Of a DNA stretch of 64,000 bases, positions 12,335 through 21,870 are shown piece after piece. This DNA is from Gongronella butleri. Its lineage: Eukaryota; Mucoromycota; Mucoromycetes; Mucorales; Cunninghamellaceae. Every line of letters starts with the position of its first letter. The stretch's first letter is position 1. The notes below the pieces were generated by a model. The model was not told where the DNA came from and searched no databases. It saw nothing but the letters and a program-made list of their open reading frames with translations. The stretch lies in the NCBI GenBank assembly GCA_025201375.1, contig JAIWZP010000002.1, positions 620,001-684,000 of the forward strand, read 5' to 3'. A program made the position numbers and the translations under genes.

Positions 12335-14766
12335 TAGAGACAGACCATAGATGGGATGTCTTGATCAGCGTGGTAATGTCTGAGGAAGCGTTGGTGCATG
12401 GGGACAGGGTGCTGGCGTCCATCTTTACCTTGCAACAGGCACGTGCCTCGGTCTACAGACATAATTGTATAAACTTTGTCGAAATAACGAGGGCCCAGCT
12501 TCTTGGAAAAGGCAAATTTGCTTGTCTGTGTCATGTTGTACAGGATCACGTCATCGCCGACCTTGAATTCTGCATCTTGGTGAGGTGGAAGGACTTGCTC
12601 CTTGGCTTGTACGAGTCGGTCACGTGCAACGCGTGTCTTGAGGTGCCGTACCAAGGGTATAATACGCCCGATGTCCGTTAGGAGGTCCGTCCGATGAAAA
12701 GGCGGTTCGTATCCAAAAAGCAATTCAAATGGTGAGAAACCCGTTGTTGCATGGATTTTGACTCGGTGGTTAAAAAGGACAGAGGGCAAGAGGGATTCCC
12801 AGTCCTGTTCGTCAGCCGCGAGGTCCAAGATCGTCTTGCGAATGCCGTTTGTGATCATGCCATTGAGTCTTTCTACCATTCCATTTGATTGTGGGTGATA
12901 TGGAGAGGCAAATCTATGTCGAGTGTTGACATGCTCGCACAGAAACTCGATGACCGAACTTTGTACAGCTCGACCATTATCGGACAGAAGGGTGTTGGGC
13001 GGGCCAAAGAATGCAAAGATGTCATTGTACAAGAAATCGGCCACGGTGTGAGTTTGGATGTTGCTGGATGCTCTTGCCACTGGAAATCGCGTGCACATGT
13101 CGATAGCCACGATAACATACTTGCTTCCTTGAGACGAGGCAGGCAAAGGCCCCACAAAGTCGATGGCAACCTTTTCAAAAGGGATGGTAGATGATGTGTC
13201 GTAACCCATAGTGTCTGGCGTTGAAGGCAGTTGTGAACACAGTTGACAAGGACGGCATTTGGTGACATGATCCATGACCTCAGCATACATGGTCGGCCAC
13301 CAATGCTTCCTAAAAATCGAGTTCCAAGTGGCACGCACACCAAAATGGCCGAGTCCATCGTGGTATTGCTGAATCAGGGCCTTGCGTGTTGGGAAATGTG
13401 GAATCTCGAGCCATCTACCCTCGTGATGCTTGAACAATACGTCATTCCCATTGAGGCGGTAATGTCGTGCGCGTTGTTTGACGGTTTTGGCGACGCTTTG
13501 GTTGGTGGGATCACGCAAATACAAGAAGACTTCCATCAGTTTTGGTTCTAATGGGCATTCTTCAGCGAGCAACCCGTGGTACAGGTCTTGCTCATTGTCG
13601 TCAGCCATGTCGTCACTGTCCAAGGGATATCTGGATAGACAATCGGCCACAGTGTTTGTTTTGCCCGAAATATGCACAGCGTTGAACGTGAATTCTTGAA
13701 TGGCCAAAATCCAGCGTTGCAAACGCGCCGAGGGATTTTCCTTCTTGAAAGCATGACTGAGGGCCGAATTATCAGTGAACAGGGTGAATTGCTTGTCCAA
13801 AAGATATTTCCTGAATTTGTGGAAACAGAATACCACTGCTAACATCTCCTTTTCCACGATTGCATAGCGTGTTTCCGGATCCTTGAGCTTGCGCGACACG
13901 AAAAAGACAGGCAGATAGTCTTCACCATGCTTCTGAGCCAACACTCCTCCAATTCCAATATCAGACGCGTCGGTGAACAGCACAAACGGCTCCTTCTTGT
14001 CGGGGAAACACAAAACTTGACGAGAAAGCAACGCGGCCTTGAGTTTGCCAAATGACGCCTCGGTAGCCTCGGTCCACACGAACCGAGCATCTTTACGCAG
14101 CAATGTAAGCATGGGCGCAGCCAATTCCGTGTAACATTGAACGTGATTGCGATAGTGGCCAGCCAAGCCCAAGAAAGATCGTACGCCTTCAACATCCACA
14201 GGTGTCGGGAATCTTGCAACGGCATTGACCATGTTGTCAGAGGGGACATACCCATCGGCATTGATCTCGTAACCCAGGAAATTGATTGATTTCTTGAACA
14301 ATTCACATTTGTTTGCATTAATGACCATATTTGCGCCTGAAATCTGTTCCATGAGCCGCTGAAAGTCCTTGATGTGGTCGTCAATGCTCGATGAATGCAG
14401 CAAAAGGTCGTCCACATAGGCGACCACACAATCGTCGACACGGCCTTGGAGAGCAAGATGAATTGCACGACAAAAAGTAGAGGGGCCATTTTGAATCCCA
14501 AAGGGCATACAAATATAGCTGAAACACCCCAAAGGCGTGGTGATGGTGAGCTTGGAGCGAGACTTTTCATCCACAGCGATCTGATGAAAACCTTTCAAAA
14601 GGTCAAAACACGAAAAAAGTGATGATCCAGCAAGTGTATCGAATAAATCTTGAATGCGAGGGAGTGGCCACGGATCGCGCTTGGTCACGTCATTGAGGCG
14701 TTGGAAATTCGTCACCAATCGCTTGTCACCAGTTTTTTTTGGAACGTATCGGCAAGGAAAGCCCAT
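12334..14766 (-). CDS. Retrotransposon Pol: reverse transcriptase, RNase H, integrase
   Basis: Open frame of 810 codons whose first Met is internal to RT, so it is not an independent start. RT motifs are KRLVTNFQRLNDVTK, FSCFDLLKGFHQI, FGIQNGPSTFCRA and the catalytic CVVAYVDDLLLH. RNase H follows (FVLFTDASDIGIGG; EKEMLAVVFCFHKFRKYL; FTLFTDNSALSHAF). Integrase has the HHCC zinc part (HDGLGHFG ... CRPCQLC) and the DDE core (VAIDFVGPL ... LLSDNGRAVQ ... HPQSNGMVERLNG). The C-terminal GPY-like zone reads KLGPRYFDKVYTI and no chromodomain is seen. The frame ends at a TAG in the polypurine tract, beside the 3' LTR. The frame is offset from Gag-protease at about 14712-14766. Confidence 0.92.
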   Translation of the reverse strand: MGFPCRYVPKKTGDKRLVTNFQRLNDVTKRDPWPLPRIQDLFDTLAGSSLFSCFDLLKGFHQIAVDEKSRSKLTITTPLGCFSYICMPFGIQNGPSTFCRAIHLALQGRVDDCVVAYVDDLLLHSSSIDDHIKDFQRLMEQISGANMVINANKCELFKKSINFLGYEINADGYVPSDNMVNAVARFPTPVDVEGVRSFLGLAGHYRNHVQCYTELAAPMLTLLRKDARFVWTEATEASFGKLKAALLSRQVLCFPDKKEPFVLFTDASDIGIGGVLAQKHGEDYLPVFFVSRKLKDPETRYAIVEKEMLAVVFCFHKFRKYLLDKQFTLFTDNSALSHAFKKENPSARLQRWILAIQEFTFNAVHISGKTNTVADCLSRYPLDSDDMADDNEQDLYHGLLAEECPLEPKLMEVFLYLRDPTNQSVAKTVKQRARHYRLNGNDVLFKHHEGRWLEIPHFPTRKALIQQYHDGLGHFGVRATWNSIFRKHWWPTMYAEVMDHVTKCRPCQLCSQLPSTPDTMGYDTSSTIPFEKVAIDFVGPLPASSQGSKYVIVAIDMCTRFPVARASSNIQTHTVADFLYNDIFAFFGPPNTLLSDNGRAVQSSVIEFLCEHVNTRHRFASPYHPQSNGMVERLNGMITNGIRKTILDLAADEQDWESLLPSVLFNHRVKIHATTGFSPFELLFGYEPPFHRTDLLTDIGRIIPLVRHLKTRVARDRLVQAKEQVLPPHQDAEFKVGDDVILYNMTQTSKFAFSKKLGPRYFDKVYTIMSVDRGTCLLQGKDGRQHPVPMHQRFLRHYHADQDIPSMVCL

Positions 14767-17009
14767 CCATTAGCTTGTTCCCCCGTCACGTACAATGTGG
14801 GTTGAATGATGCCGTGCTCGACCATCTGTTGCAAGTCAGCCTTCAAAAGCTCCGTGTCATGGAAAGATAGACCACCATAAGGCTTGCAATAAATTGGAGC
14901 CGCCTCGCCCGTGTCAATGTGCAATTTTGTGACATTTGTAGTTTTGAGATGTTCATAGCCCGTGCCAAACGAGTCAGCATATTGATCCACGATTGCATGC
15001 ATACTTTCCAACTGAGCGGAGTTGAGTACATCAGCTGCTTGATCGATAATCTGGTGTAAATTGCCGGTGCGATCGTTTTTGTCCTTTTCCATGGAGGTCA
15101 CCGTGTCAGGAGCCATTTGAACATCCTCGAGCATAACGAGGAACGCGGATGACACGTTCTTGGAGCCTTTAGACGCGTCTGGCTGGTGATCAGGCGCGAC
15201 AAAAGGCGGATCATGGGTAAATGACACCTTAATCTGTTCTTGTGCGTCACCCGAACCAATTGTCCACGCATGAGAAGCCCAATCTGTTGACAACGACAGT
15301 GTGGAGAACGTGCGTCGTCCCATCAGGAAATCGTAGGCGATACCTTCAAAAACAATGGCGTCTACTGTGATCGATTTGTTGCCAATGGTCAATTTCACGC
15401 CGCGTAGAAGGCCAACAGGCGTCACGACCACTGAATTTGCGAGCATGATAGAGTGATCTGTCTTTTCCACCTGTGTGTACCCCAAATTTTTAGCCATTGC
15501 CTTGCTGATGATGTTTTGCGTGCTTCCGCCATCCAAGATAATGGGACATTCTTTGCCATTGAGTGCGCCCATCGTGAAGGGACACGAGTCGCCATTGTCC
15601 TCATTCAGCAACGCAGGTTGCGCGCGTCTAGTCGAAGACTCATGCACCTTGCGCCGAAAGTATGGGGACAAAACGTACAATTGGCGCGTAGATAGCGTAT
15701 GTACTTTGCCATCGAGGATTTCATCGACAATAGCCTCTGCCTGTGTGTGCTGGTCAAGTGGCAATGAAGTCGGCGCGTCGTCAGGACCATCCGGCGGCGG
15801 GGCGGATAGGGCACCATCAGGGGACGAAATATCGAGCATTTCCACAAAAGGGAGGCCATCGTCATCTTGTTCCATATCCTCAGGGGGTTCAGGGGCACCA
15901 CCAGTAGTCGATGCATCCAAGGCTGCAGCACCCGTAATATCAGGCGTATCAGATGTGTGCATGCGTTTAGGGGCATGAGGATTGCTCCCTATATTATTTT
16001 GACCAGGTCGTCGCTTTGATGCTGCAAGGGAGTCGCTAATGACCAGAAACGACGCGGATGGAGGGGCCTTGGAATGAGTATTGCGCCGGGGGCAGTCAAA
16101 AAGGAAGTGTGGACCCTCGCAAGATTGACAAACAGAGGGGCACTCGTTGGCGTTGTGACCACGCCCTTTGCAATTGTAGCATTGCCCCTTTCGAACCGGC
16201 GCGTATGGTTGATTGAATTGCTGCTTTTGGGGCTGGAATTGAGGCTGTTGACGGTGATGTTGACTATGAGTCTGCGGCTGAGGAGGAGGTGCGTATTGTT
16301 GATGTGCAGGGGCTGAAAGCATGGCGGCAATGGGTTGTTGCGGCAGCGACACTTGATCCAATTTTTTTGTGAGCAGGGCAATCTGGTCTTGCAACGTGGC
16401 GACTTGGTGCACGACTCCTTTTCCTTTGCGGTACTTGGATTCTTGCAGGTAAATACGCATCTCTCTAATGACTTCATCAATGTTCTTGGATGTCGACGCC
16501 ATATCCTTCAATTTGACAAATGCACTGTCGTCAGCAAAGGAATTGGCAAGGGGGTTAAGGAGGAAATCAGGAGGGAGATGTCGATAGGGAGAATCCTCGG
16601 TGGTCATACTGATGAGATGGTGGTATCGATCCTCAAAAGCATGCAAAAGCTCCATGTCGGTGGTTGCTTCACCATAATCGAACTCCAAAACAGCGCGCGC
16701 AGCCTCGCGAACATTCATCAATGGCGTGATGAACTTTGCCGTGAGCTTTTGTTCGAATGTTAGCCAAGACGAATCCTTGAATCTTGCTGCCCAGATGTAC
16801 GCGTCGCCCGTGAGACGCTCCTTAGCATAAGCAATACTCTCTTGGTCACCAAGACCATTGATATCGCGCGCATTTTTGAAATTCATCAGCCATGATTGAA
16901 GGTCATCCTTCTTGACCGTCGGCATTGGCACTTTCAGGCGTCTCGTATTATGATCACCAGCAGATGGATTTGCATATCCCAGTACCTCCTCCATGTTGTG
17001 TCTGGGCAA
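14712..17009 (-). CDS. Retrotransposon Gag-protease polyprotein plus the start of RT
   Basis: Open frame of 765 codons. The first ATG (17009) lies in the LTR; a second at 16994 spans the LTR/internal junction (MEEVLGYANPS) and is the more likely Gag start. The Gag part (about residues 20-260) has the retrotransposon-gag-like ARFKDSSWLTFEQKLTAKF. A Gln/Pro-rich linker leads to a zinc knuckle CYNCKGRGHNANEC (C-x2-C-x4-H-x4-C) near residue 290. The aspartic protease follows at about residue 500 (IILDGGSTQNIISK; DGGS replaces the more common DTGA or DSGA). The frame then enters the N-terminal part of RT (HGIIQPTLYVTGEQANGWAF) and ends out of frame in the 55-nt overlap with the second open frame. 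Confidence 0.9.
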   Translation of the reverse strand: MPRHNMEEVLGYANPSAGDHNTRRLKVPMPTVKKDDLQSWLMNFKNARDINGLGDQESIAYAKERLTGDAYIWAARFKDSSWLTFEQKLTAKFITPLMNVREAARAVLEFDYGEATTDMELLHAFEDRYHHLISMTTEDSPYRHLPPDFLLNPLANSFADDSAFVKLKDMASTSKNIDEVIREMRIYLQESKYRKGKGVVHQVATLQDQIALLTKKLDQVSLPQQPIAAMLSAPAHQQYAPPPQPQTHSQHHRQQPQFQPQKQQFNQPYAPVRKGQCYNCKGRGHNANECPSVCQSCEGPHFLFDCPRRNTHSKAPPSASFLVISDSLAASKRRPGQNNIGSNPHAPKRMHTSDTPDITGAAALDASTTGGAPEPPEDMEQDDDGLPFVEMLDISSPDGALSAPPPDGPDDAPTSLPLDQHTQAEAIVDEILDGKVHTLSTRQLYVLSPYFRRKVHESSTRRAQPALLNEDNGDSCPFTMGALNGKECPIILDGGSTQNIISKAMAKNLGYTQVEKTDHSIMLANSVVVTPVGLLRGVKLTIGNKSITVDAIVFEGIAYDFLMGRRTFSTLSLSTDWASHAWTIGSGDAQEQIKVSFTHDPPFVAPDHQPDASKGSKNVSSAFLVMLEDVQMAPDTVTSMEKDKNDRTGNLHQIIDQAADVLNSAQLESMHAIVDQYADSFGTGYEHLKTTNVTKLHIDTGEAAPIYCKPYGGLSFHDTELLKADLQQMVEHGIIQPTLYVTGEQANGWAFLADTFQKKLVTSDW
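16976..16993 (-). other. Candidate primer-binding site
   Basis: Directly after the 5' LTR the minus strand reads TGGAGGAGGTACTGG. It begins with TGG, as expected for pairing with a tRNA CCA end. The matching tRNA was not identified. The site overlaps the first Gag codons (MEEVLG), which is unusual. Confidence 0.45.
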
Positions 17010-17339
17010 TCCTTAGGTGAAGTGAGAGACAAAAAAAGAGCAATTGGGGCACCAAGCACCAAGAAAACGCGACAAACGCGTAAAAAAAAGAAATAATAAA
17101 GCAGGATAAAAACCTTTAATGGGTGTTAGTGCACTATTAGGGATATGGATATGTGGACTTACCACTGGCAGACAGTGGTTTAAAACGTGCAAAGTAAAAA
17201 AGAAAAAAAAAGAAAAAAAAGCAAAAGGATAAAGAAAGAAAGGATAGGGGCTGCGAAAAGCAAGAAAAGGGCAAAAATAGGGAAGAAAGAAAAAAAAAAA
17301 AAAAAAAGGGGCACACAAAAAAAAAGCACATTCCTGACA
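16994..17339 (-). repeat. 5' LTR of the Ty3/Gypsy element
   Basis: The LTR is 346 bp and reads TGTCAGGAATGTG at its 5' end on the minus strand. It holds long A/T-rich low-complexity runs. Its last base forms the A of an ATG with the first two bases of the internal region. Confidence 0.93.
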
Positions 17340-18284
17340 CCGGTATGATACAAATGCACGATTTTCATCCGCATACAGTACCGCATTCGAATTTTTTTGC
17401 AACCAAATACGTAATGCATTTGACCTGTCCTCTAAGTTTCAATCTCAATGGACTGAACCACCAGAGACCAGACGCATGCTACTGTATCATTTCAATGCCT
17501 GAAGCATCGCGCCACACTGCATAAAAAACGGACACATTTATCTTTTAAAAACCAAAGAGCGTGTTTTTCAGACTTTGACGACCTGCTGTGCCTCCAGAAA
17601 TTTTTTTACAGCCTGCCTGCCCGCTAATGAAAAATGCGCCACGGCTTAAAGTTCACCCCAGTGCACAAAGCGAGCCCGCCCGATTTTTTTTGGACTCGAA
17701 AATATCAAAACCGTCCTATTTGTACTATTTTGCATTCATCTGTCCATCTGCATGGTCGACCCCGTTCAAAAATAACCGCATCGAGTTCAGCGCAAAATTT
17801 GCAACAAAAAAGATTTAACCCCCGAAGCGCTACGATCACTTTTGAAAAATTCAGGGGTCACTCAGCGGTCACTCAGGGGTCACACATTTCAGTCTCAGAA
17901 AATGCCAAATTTGGGATTTTTAGAACTCCGAGTGATCAATGCATCTCAAACAGGTAACTCCGACCATTTGCTATTGGCAGACAAAATGACAGATCGCCCC
18001 AATGTAAGAAAAAAGTCCAAAGAGTGACGCATAAACGGCGATCGACTGAGAAAATTGACTACTTTGGGCAAGCTTTTTTTTGCAAAAATTTAAGGCTGAC
18101 ACTTCCAAATTAAGGTGGTGGATTGCATGGAATTTTTAATTTTTTTAATTTTTTTAATTTTTTTATTTTGCACATTTCTGTGCGCTGAGTGGGCTGCAGG
18201 CTGGTGAAATGACCGATGCAGAAAGTTGAAACCCAGGCTAGCGCGCCGCAAGTCATCCCATTAGGTGCTTTGTACCCTGTTTGT

Positions 18285-18500
18285 TAGCAAGACTGCAATA
18301 AAAATCACAGGTTTATTAGACCATTGTCGAGAAAAACGCGATCGAAGATTTGATTGAAAAAATGGATTTTCTCTGCGAGTTTTAGCCATCCGCTGGGGAA
18401 ACTGGTTTCATTCGATAGAGATTCAACAGTTGCTTTCGACACGTTAAAAACACCGTGTGTTGTCTAATCCGTTGCCGAGAACATCGAGGTTGAAATTTTT
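18285..18500 (+). repeat. Diverged direct repeat, copy 1
   Basis: Pairs with about 19470-19720. Shared words in order: TTGTTAGCAA / TTGTTAAGCAA, GCAATAAAAAT, CTCATTCGATAGA or TTCATTCGATAGA, and TTGAAATGTTTGA or similar. By eye it is substantially diverged. Confidence 0.6.
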
Positions 18501-18689
18501 TGAAATGTTTGAACAGCTTTCACAAGCGTACAAAGGTCACGCATCGGTCAAGCAAACATTCTGGAACTGACGTCCGAGCACGTTTGATTTGAACAATGCA
18601 AGTTCAATGGCGATCGAAGAATAATTTGACAAGACGGTGCCATACTGTATTTGTGAAAATGTCGATATTTTAAATTCATCTGCCGAACG

Positions 18690-19120
18690 GCTCAACCGGC
18701 CTCTGATTTTCAACACCATGCTGAAAAAGACACGACGAAATGGCCTAAAGTAAAGGGGTTTGGAGACTATCCAACCATGATTTGTAGTGCCTTACAGTAG
18801 ACATTATTTTTTGTGAAAATGTGCATGTTTGGAGATTTTTTGGGATTTTACTACAACCGTCTGGTTGACACCCAGATTTGAAGAATTTATTGAAACGAGC
18901 CATACAGAAATAGTCTAGTGGCAAAGATTTGGAAGAGATCTGTGTATTATTTGCAGCGCCCAGTTACAGTATATAATTTGTGAATACTCGTGAAAACGGA
19001 GCATGTCTCGACAACGGGCTGATCGACCTTTGGTTTTTAATTTTTTTATGAAAAGAGAAACGCTGAAACACCAAAGTGATAGCGTTTGGCGGTGATCCAA
19101 GCACGATTTTACCGCGAAAT
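18690..19120 (+). repeat. Dispersed old repeat, internal copy
   Basis: Matches 62750-63150 over its whole length with many substitutions. Shared words in order include ACTACAACCGTCTG, TTATTTGC, TCGACAAC, GGGCTGAT or AGGCTGAT, TTTAATTTTTTTATGAAA and GGCGATCCAAGCA or GGTGATCCAAGCA. Confidence 0.75.
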
Positions 19121-19469
19121 GATTTTTGAAAAAAGTGGCTCCTATCGTACTGTAGTCCTTACTCCTTACAGCCAAAATTTGAGCAATGTCAAGTTCCTCG
19201 CCGAACCACCAGATCAATTTCTGGTTTTTTATTTTTTTCTGGAAAGAGAGGGGCCACATCATCCGGATGGCAAAGTTTCTTGGTGCTGCAATGAGTCTTT
19301 GATGGTGAAATATTTTTTTCAAGTTTTGCAGAAAAAAAAAGTTGGTCAGGTCAAAATGCTCATGAAGGGTCCCTAGCTTTGATTGGCTGAAGCCCTGAGA
19401 AATCTCAAATCTGTTTGGCAACCTACACACTGGTGACATGAGAGTCATGTCACTTGATGCAATGACCTC

Positions 19470-19720
19470 CGCTTGTTAAGCAAATCTGCAATAAAAATTG
19501 GGGGTCGACTTCTTGAAGGAAAGCGAGGAAATGGCGATTGAAGGTATATTTTAGAAATTTGCATTTCTCGACCAGTTTTGATCATACGCCGGTCAAACTG
19601 GTCTCATTCGATAGATATTCAAATGATACTGTACATCTTTCGTTACAGCAGCAGCACGCCTTGTTTTTCTAGGACCATAACCGGGAAAATTGACATTGAA
19701 ATGTTTGATCGCACGTTGTA
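19470..19720 (+). repeat. Diverged direct repeat, copy 2
   Basis: Second copy of the block at 18285-18500, about 1.2 kb downstream in the same orientation. Confidence 0.6.
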
Positions 19721-19787
19721 CCTGCGCAAATGTGTGCATCGACTTCTGCCGGTAGGGGACAAAATGAGCTAAACGCGTGCATCGTCA

Positions 19788-20290
19788 CTTGTTATGCCCG
19801 CAAAGCCAAGATTTACGCCCTGCATTTTTTTTTCTGGATTCCCTTTTTCTTACGCGCTCCTGTGCCATCCCTCCTCAAGGCTGTCCCCTTCGCGCGACCG
19901 CTCTTAGCTCCTAATTCCTGATGGACAACACCAATGCATGATGACCCAACCTCCTAACATGCAATTGACCCTTAACATGGCGTTAAATCCCCTTTTTACT
20001 GATGGATCCTTCAGATCCATCATCTTGACTCATCTGTAGATACGACCCCCTATTTTCCCTTGATCCTTAGAGTATAAAAGGGCATCCGCACAGCGCATGT
20101 CCTTCCTTTTTCCCTTATCTCCACAATCACATACTTATTGCTATAATAAACCTGCCTGCCACAATGCTTTCTCAGACCAATGCTGTCCCTTCCGTGCCTG
20201 TGGCACCGGTGCCCTTCTGCGGGCACAACATCACTCGTCCAAATTTGAGCCCGATCGAGACACATTTTAGCGTGCTGCGGCCGAAAACAT
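19788..20290 (+). mobile_element. Possible LTR plus short Gag remnant (relic)
   Basis: From TGTTATGCCC at 19788 the sequence becomes C-rich and unlike its AT-rich surroundings. It has a TATA box (TATAAAAG, 20073-20080) and AATAAA at about 20144, and ends near CCTGCCTGCCACA (20163), so TG...CA limits of about 376 bp are possible. An ATG at 20164 opens a short frame (MLSQTNAVPSVPVAPVPFC) that stops after about 42 codons where AT-rich repeat DNA resumes. This arrangement suits a truncated LTR element, but no second LTR or pol remnant is seen. A short gene promoter is the alternative. Confidence 0.35.
20000..20022. other. Perfect 9-bp inverted repeat
   Basis: TGATGGATC, a 5-nt loop CTTCA, then GATCCATCA. 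It lies about 50 bp before the TATA box of the putative LTR relic. Function unknown. Confidence 0.6.
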
Positions 20291-20687
20291 GAATTTACGG
20301 TAACAATAATAGTCGAGTATTTCGTCAACAACGGTCCGATTCACCCCAGATTTTACGTCTGTTTTGGAAAGAGAATGGTCGAAAAAAAGCCTAGATGTCA
20401 AAGTTTCAAGGCGCTGCGGTCGTTTGGCAGTGTGCCATACTGATTTGGAAAAATGGGGATTTTTAACCAATTTCGAAGGGCTACAGACGACAATTTTCAA
20501 GCGATAAAATTTGAATTGCTGAATTGCCACAAAACTCAAACCGAAGATAAACACACCCTGTTTAACGACGGAAATGCCGTAAAAACCTGGGATCGATCCT
20601 CTGCTTTTGGCGAAAAATGAATTTATCATACTGTACATGGAATTTGACGCCCCCATTTATTTGATTATTGCAAGGCTACAGTACATA

Positions 20688-20705
20688 CTGTACTGTACAG
20701 TACAG
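20688..20705. repeat. 18-bp perfect palindrome of the TACTGTA word family
   Basis: CTGTACTGTACAGTACAG equals its own reverse complement. It sits in a cluster of overlapping CTGTA/TACAG words in gene-free DNA. Confidence 0.8.
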
Positions 20706-21870
20706 CATTTCAACAAAAACAGGCCACAGCACATTGAAACAGACCTCATCAAATAGAGCACATTTGGCTGTGTCTATGGGTTCTCGTGATCGTTGCAAAT
20801 ACATGAATTCGGGCAGAGCATACGCGAGGAGCAAAAATGAGTCTCTTTTCCGTCATTTTGGATCGGCGATGGTTCTCCTCATAGTCGTGGTAGCCGCTCA
20901 TTTTTTGCATTAAATTCATGCACCTGGCGCACCTCACTATCATACTTCGTGGATGCAATCGCGTGGCGCTGTTGCGCGTTCTCCCTGCGATATCATATTC
21001 ACATGCAAAGAAAAAGATAAAAATGCGCATTGCTCGTCAACCAGCAGATGGACATCACTCTCTTTTGACGTTTTTTTTTTTTTTGGGCTTCTCCGTGCCG
21101 CTGTTATTCTGTGCAAGTTTGGCGTAATTCCGGGAAGCTGTTTTTCGATATCATATTGGTTTTGGTCCTGGCCATGACTCTTTTGTCACCTCTGATGCTT
21201 TTACATATCGACCTGCTCAATCCCAAAATTGAACCAGAAAGATGTTTGAGGCAAAAGCTCGCTATTTTTCACGGTACGTCGAAAGCTGGCTGGTAAAGTC
21301 AAAAGAGGGCTGTCAGGTTGCGGCCCAAGATAGGCAATAGAGGTTAAAATATGCTGCTTTTTTTAAACCATGCAAAATTGGGCGTGTTTCCACGTGCAAT
21401 GCAAGCGGGGTGCTGCCAACGCAATGCAGTCATACGCGCATGGGTCGGGCTTTTTGGGCTAGCGCGGCGCGGCGTCCTCGTTTTCCAAACTTTTCCTGTC
21501 AGCGTCGACATCAGGGCATTTTTGCTGCGTGATCGCGGCTTTTTGCAAATTAAGCAGATCTGTTTTTATTCGCAATGAGGTCCCAGCAAGACTTTTGAGA
21601 GAATTGTAATCCTACACGTGTGTCATGGACGAACAAAAAGAAAGGGAGTTGAGGGGAGAGGGAAAAAGAGAGGGAGAGAGGTGCCGTGCGAGCGAGGAGA
21701 GGGCAAGCGAGGCAAAAGGGAGAGGGGGCATGTACAAAAAGAGCAAGATGAGGCGTGGGTGATGAGAGGGGGGGCGAGGTAAGCGGGTCCCCCACGAATA
21801 AAAAAAAAAGAGAAATCTATGAAATGAGTGTGAAGGGGGCAACAACAAAAGCGACACAAACGACGTCCAT
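20706..21870. other. Gene-free stretch downstream of the wall-sensor gene
   Basis: No gene is supported. It includes TATCATATT words near 20990 and 21152 and an A/G-rich stretch (21630-21790) that is the likely 3' flank of the minus-strand gene ending at 21871. Confidence 0.5.

Larger units (their letters stand above)
11979..17339 (-). mobile_element. Ty3/Gypsy LTR retrotransposon, 5.36 kb, inserted on the minus strand
   Basis: A complete LTR element. Direct repeats at 11979-12323 and 16994-17339 begin TG and end CA when read outward. The flanks show a 4-bp target duplication, CCGG, at 11975-11978 and 17340-17343. The coding part runs leftward: Gag with a CCHC knuckle, aspartic protease, reverse transcriptase, RNase H, then integrase with HHCC and DDE parts. 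RT before integrase is the Ty3/Gypsy order. By eye the two LTRs differ only by a 3-nt repeat-type indel and by poly(A) length (20 versus 18), so insertion is recent. The Gag-protease frame and the RT-integrase frame overlap by 55 nt and are offset inside RT, so this copy may be unable to make full Pol. It interrupts only intergenic DNA. Confidence 0.95.
17344..19787. repeat. Gene-free AT-rich region of old diverged repeats
   Basis: No coding region is supported; open frames are short and unlike proteins. The DNA contains related blocks in direct order. The stretch at about 18285-18500 (GCAATAAAAAT, then TGGTTTCATTCGATAGAGATTC) recurs at about 19470-19720 (GCAATAAAAATTG, TGGTCTCATTCGATAGATATTC). 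The stretch at about 18690-19120 recurs at 62750-63150. At 18127-18170 a short AATTTTTTT unit is repeated about four times. TACTGTA/TACAGTA words are frequent. The blocks look like decayed copies of a non-coding or long-dead mobile family. Confidence 0.65.

Noticed and set aside
14712..14766. Programmed -1 frameshift between Gag-protease and RT-integrase
   Set aside because: Not ruled out, but the residues before the A8 run already look RT-like in the second frame, and the break is inside RT rather than at a domain boundary. A one-base deletion is simpler; kept only as a finding.
19086..20656. Open frames of 90-180 codons in the AT-rich repeat region
   Set aside because: Frames are not kept between repeat copies and no protein family is recognisable.
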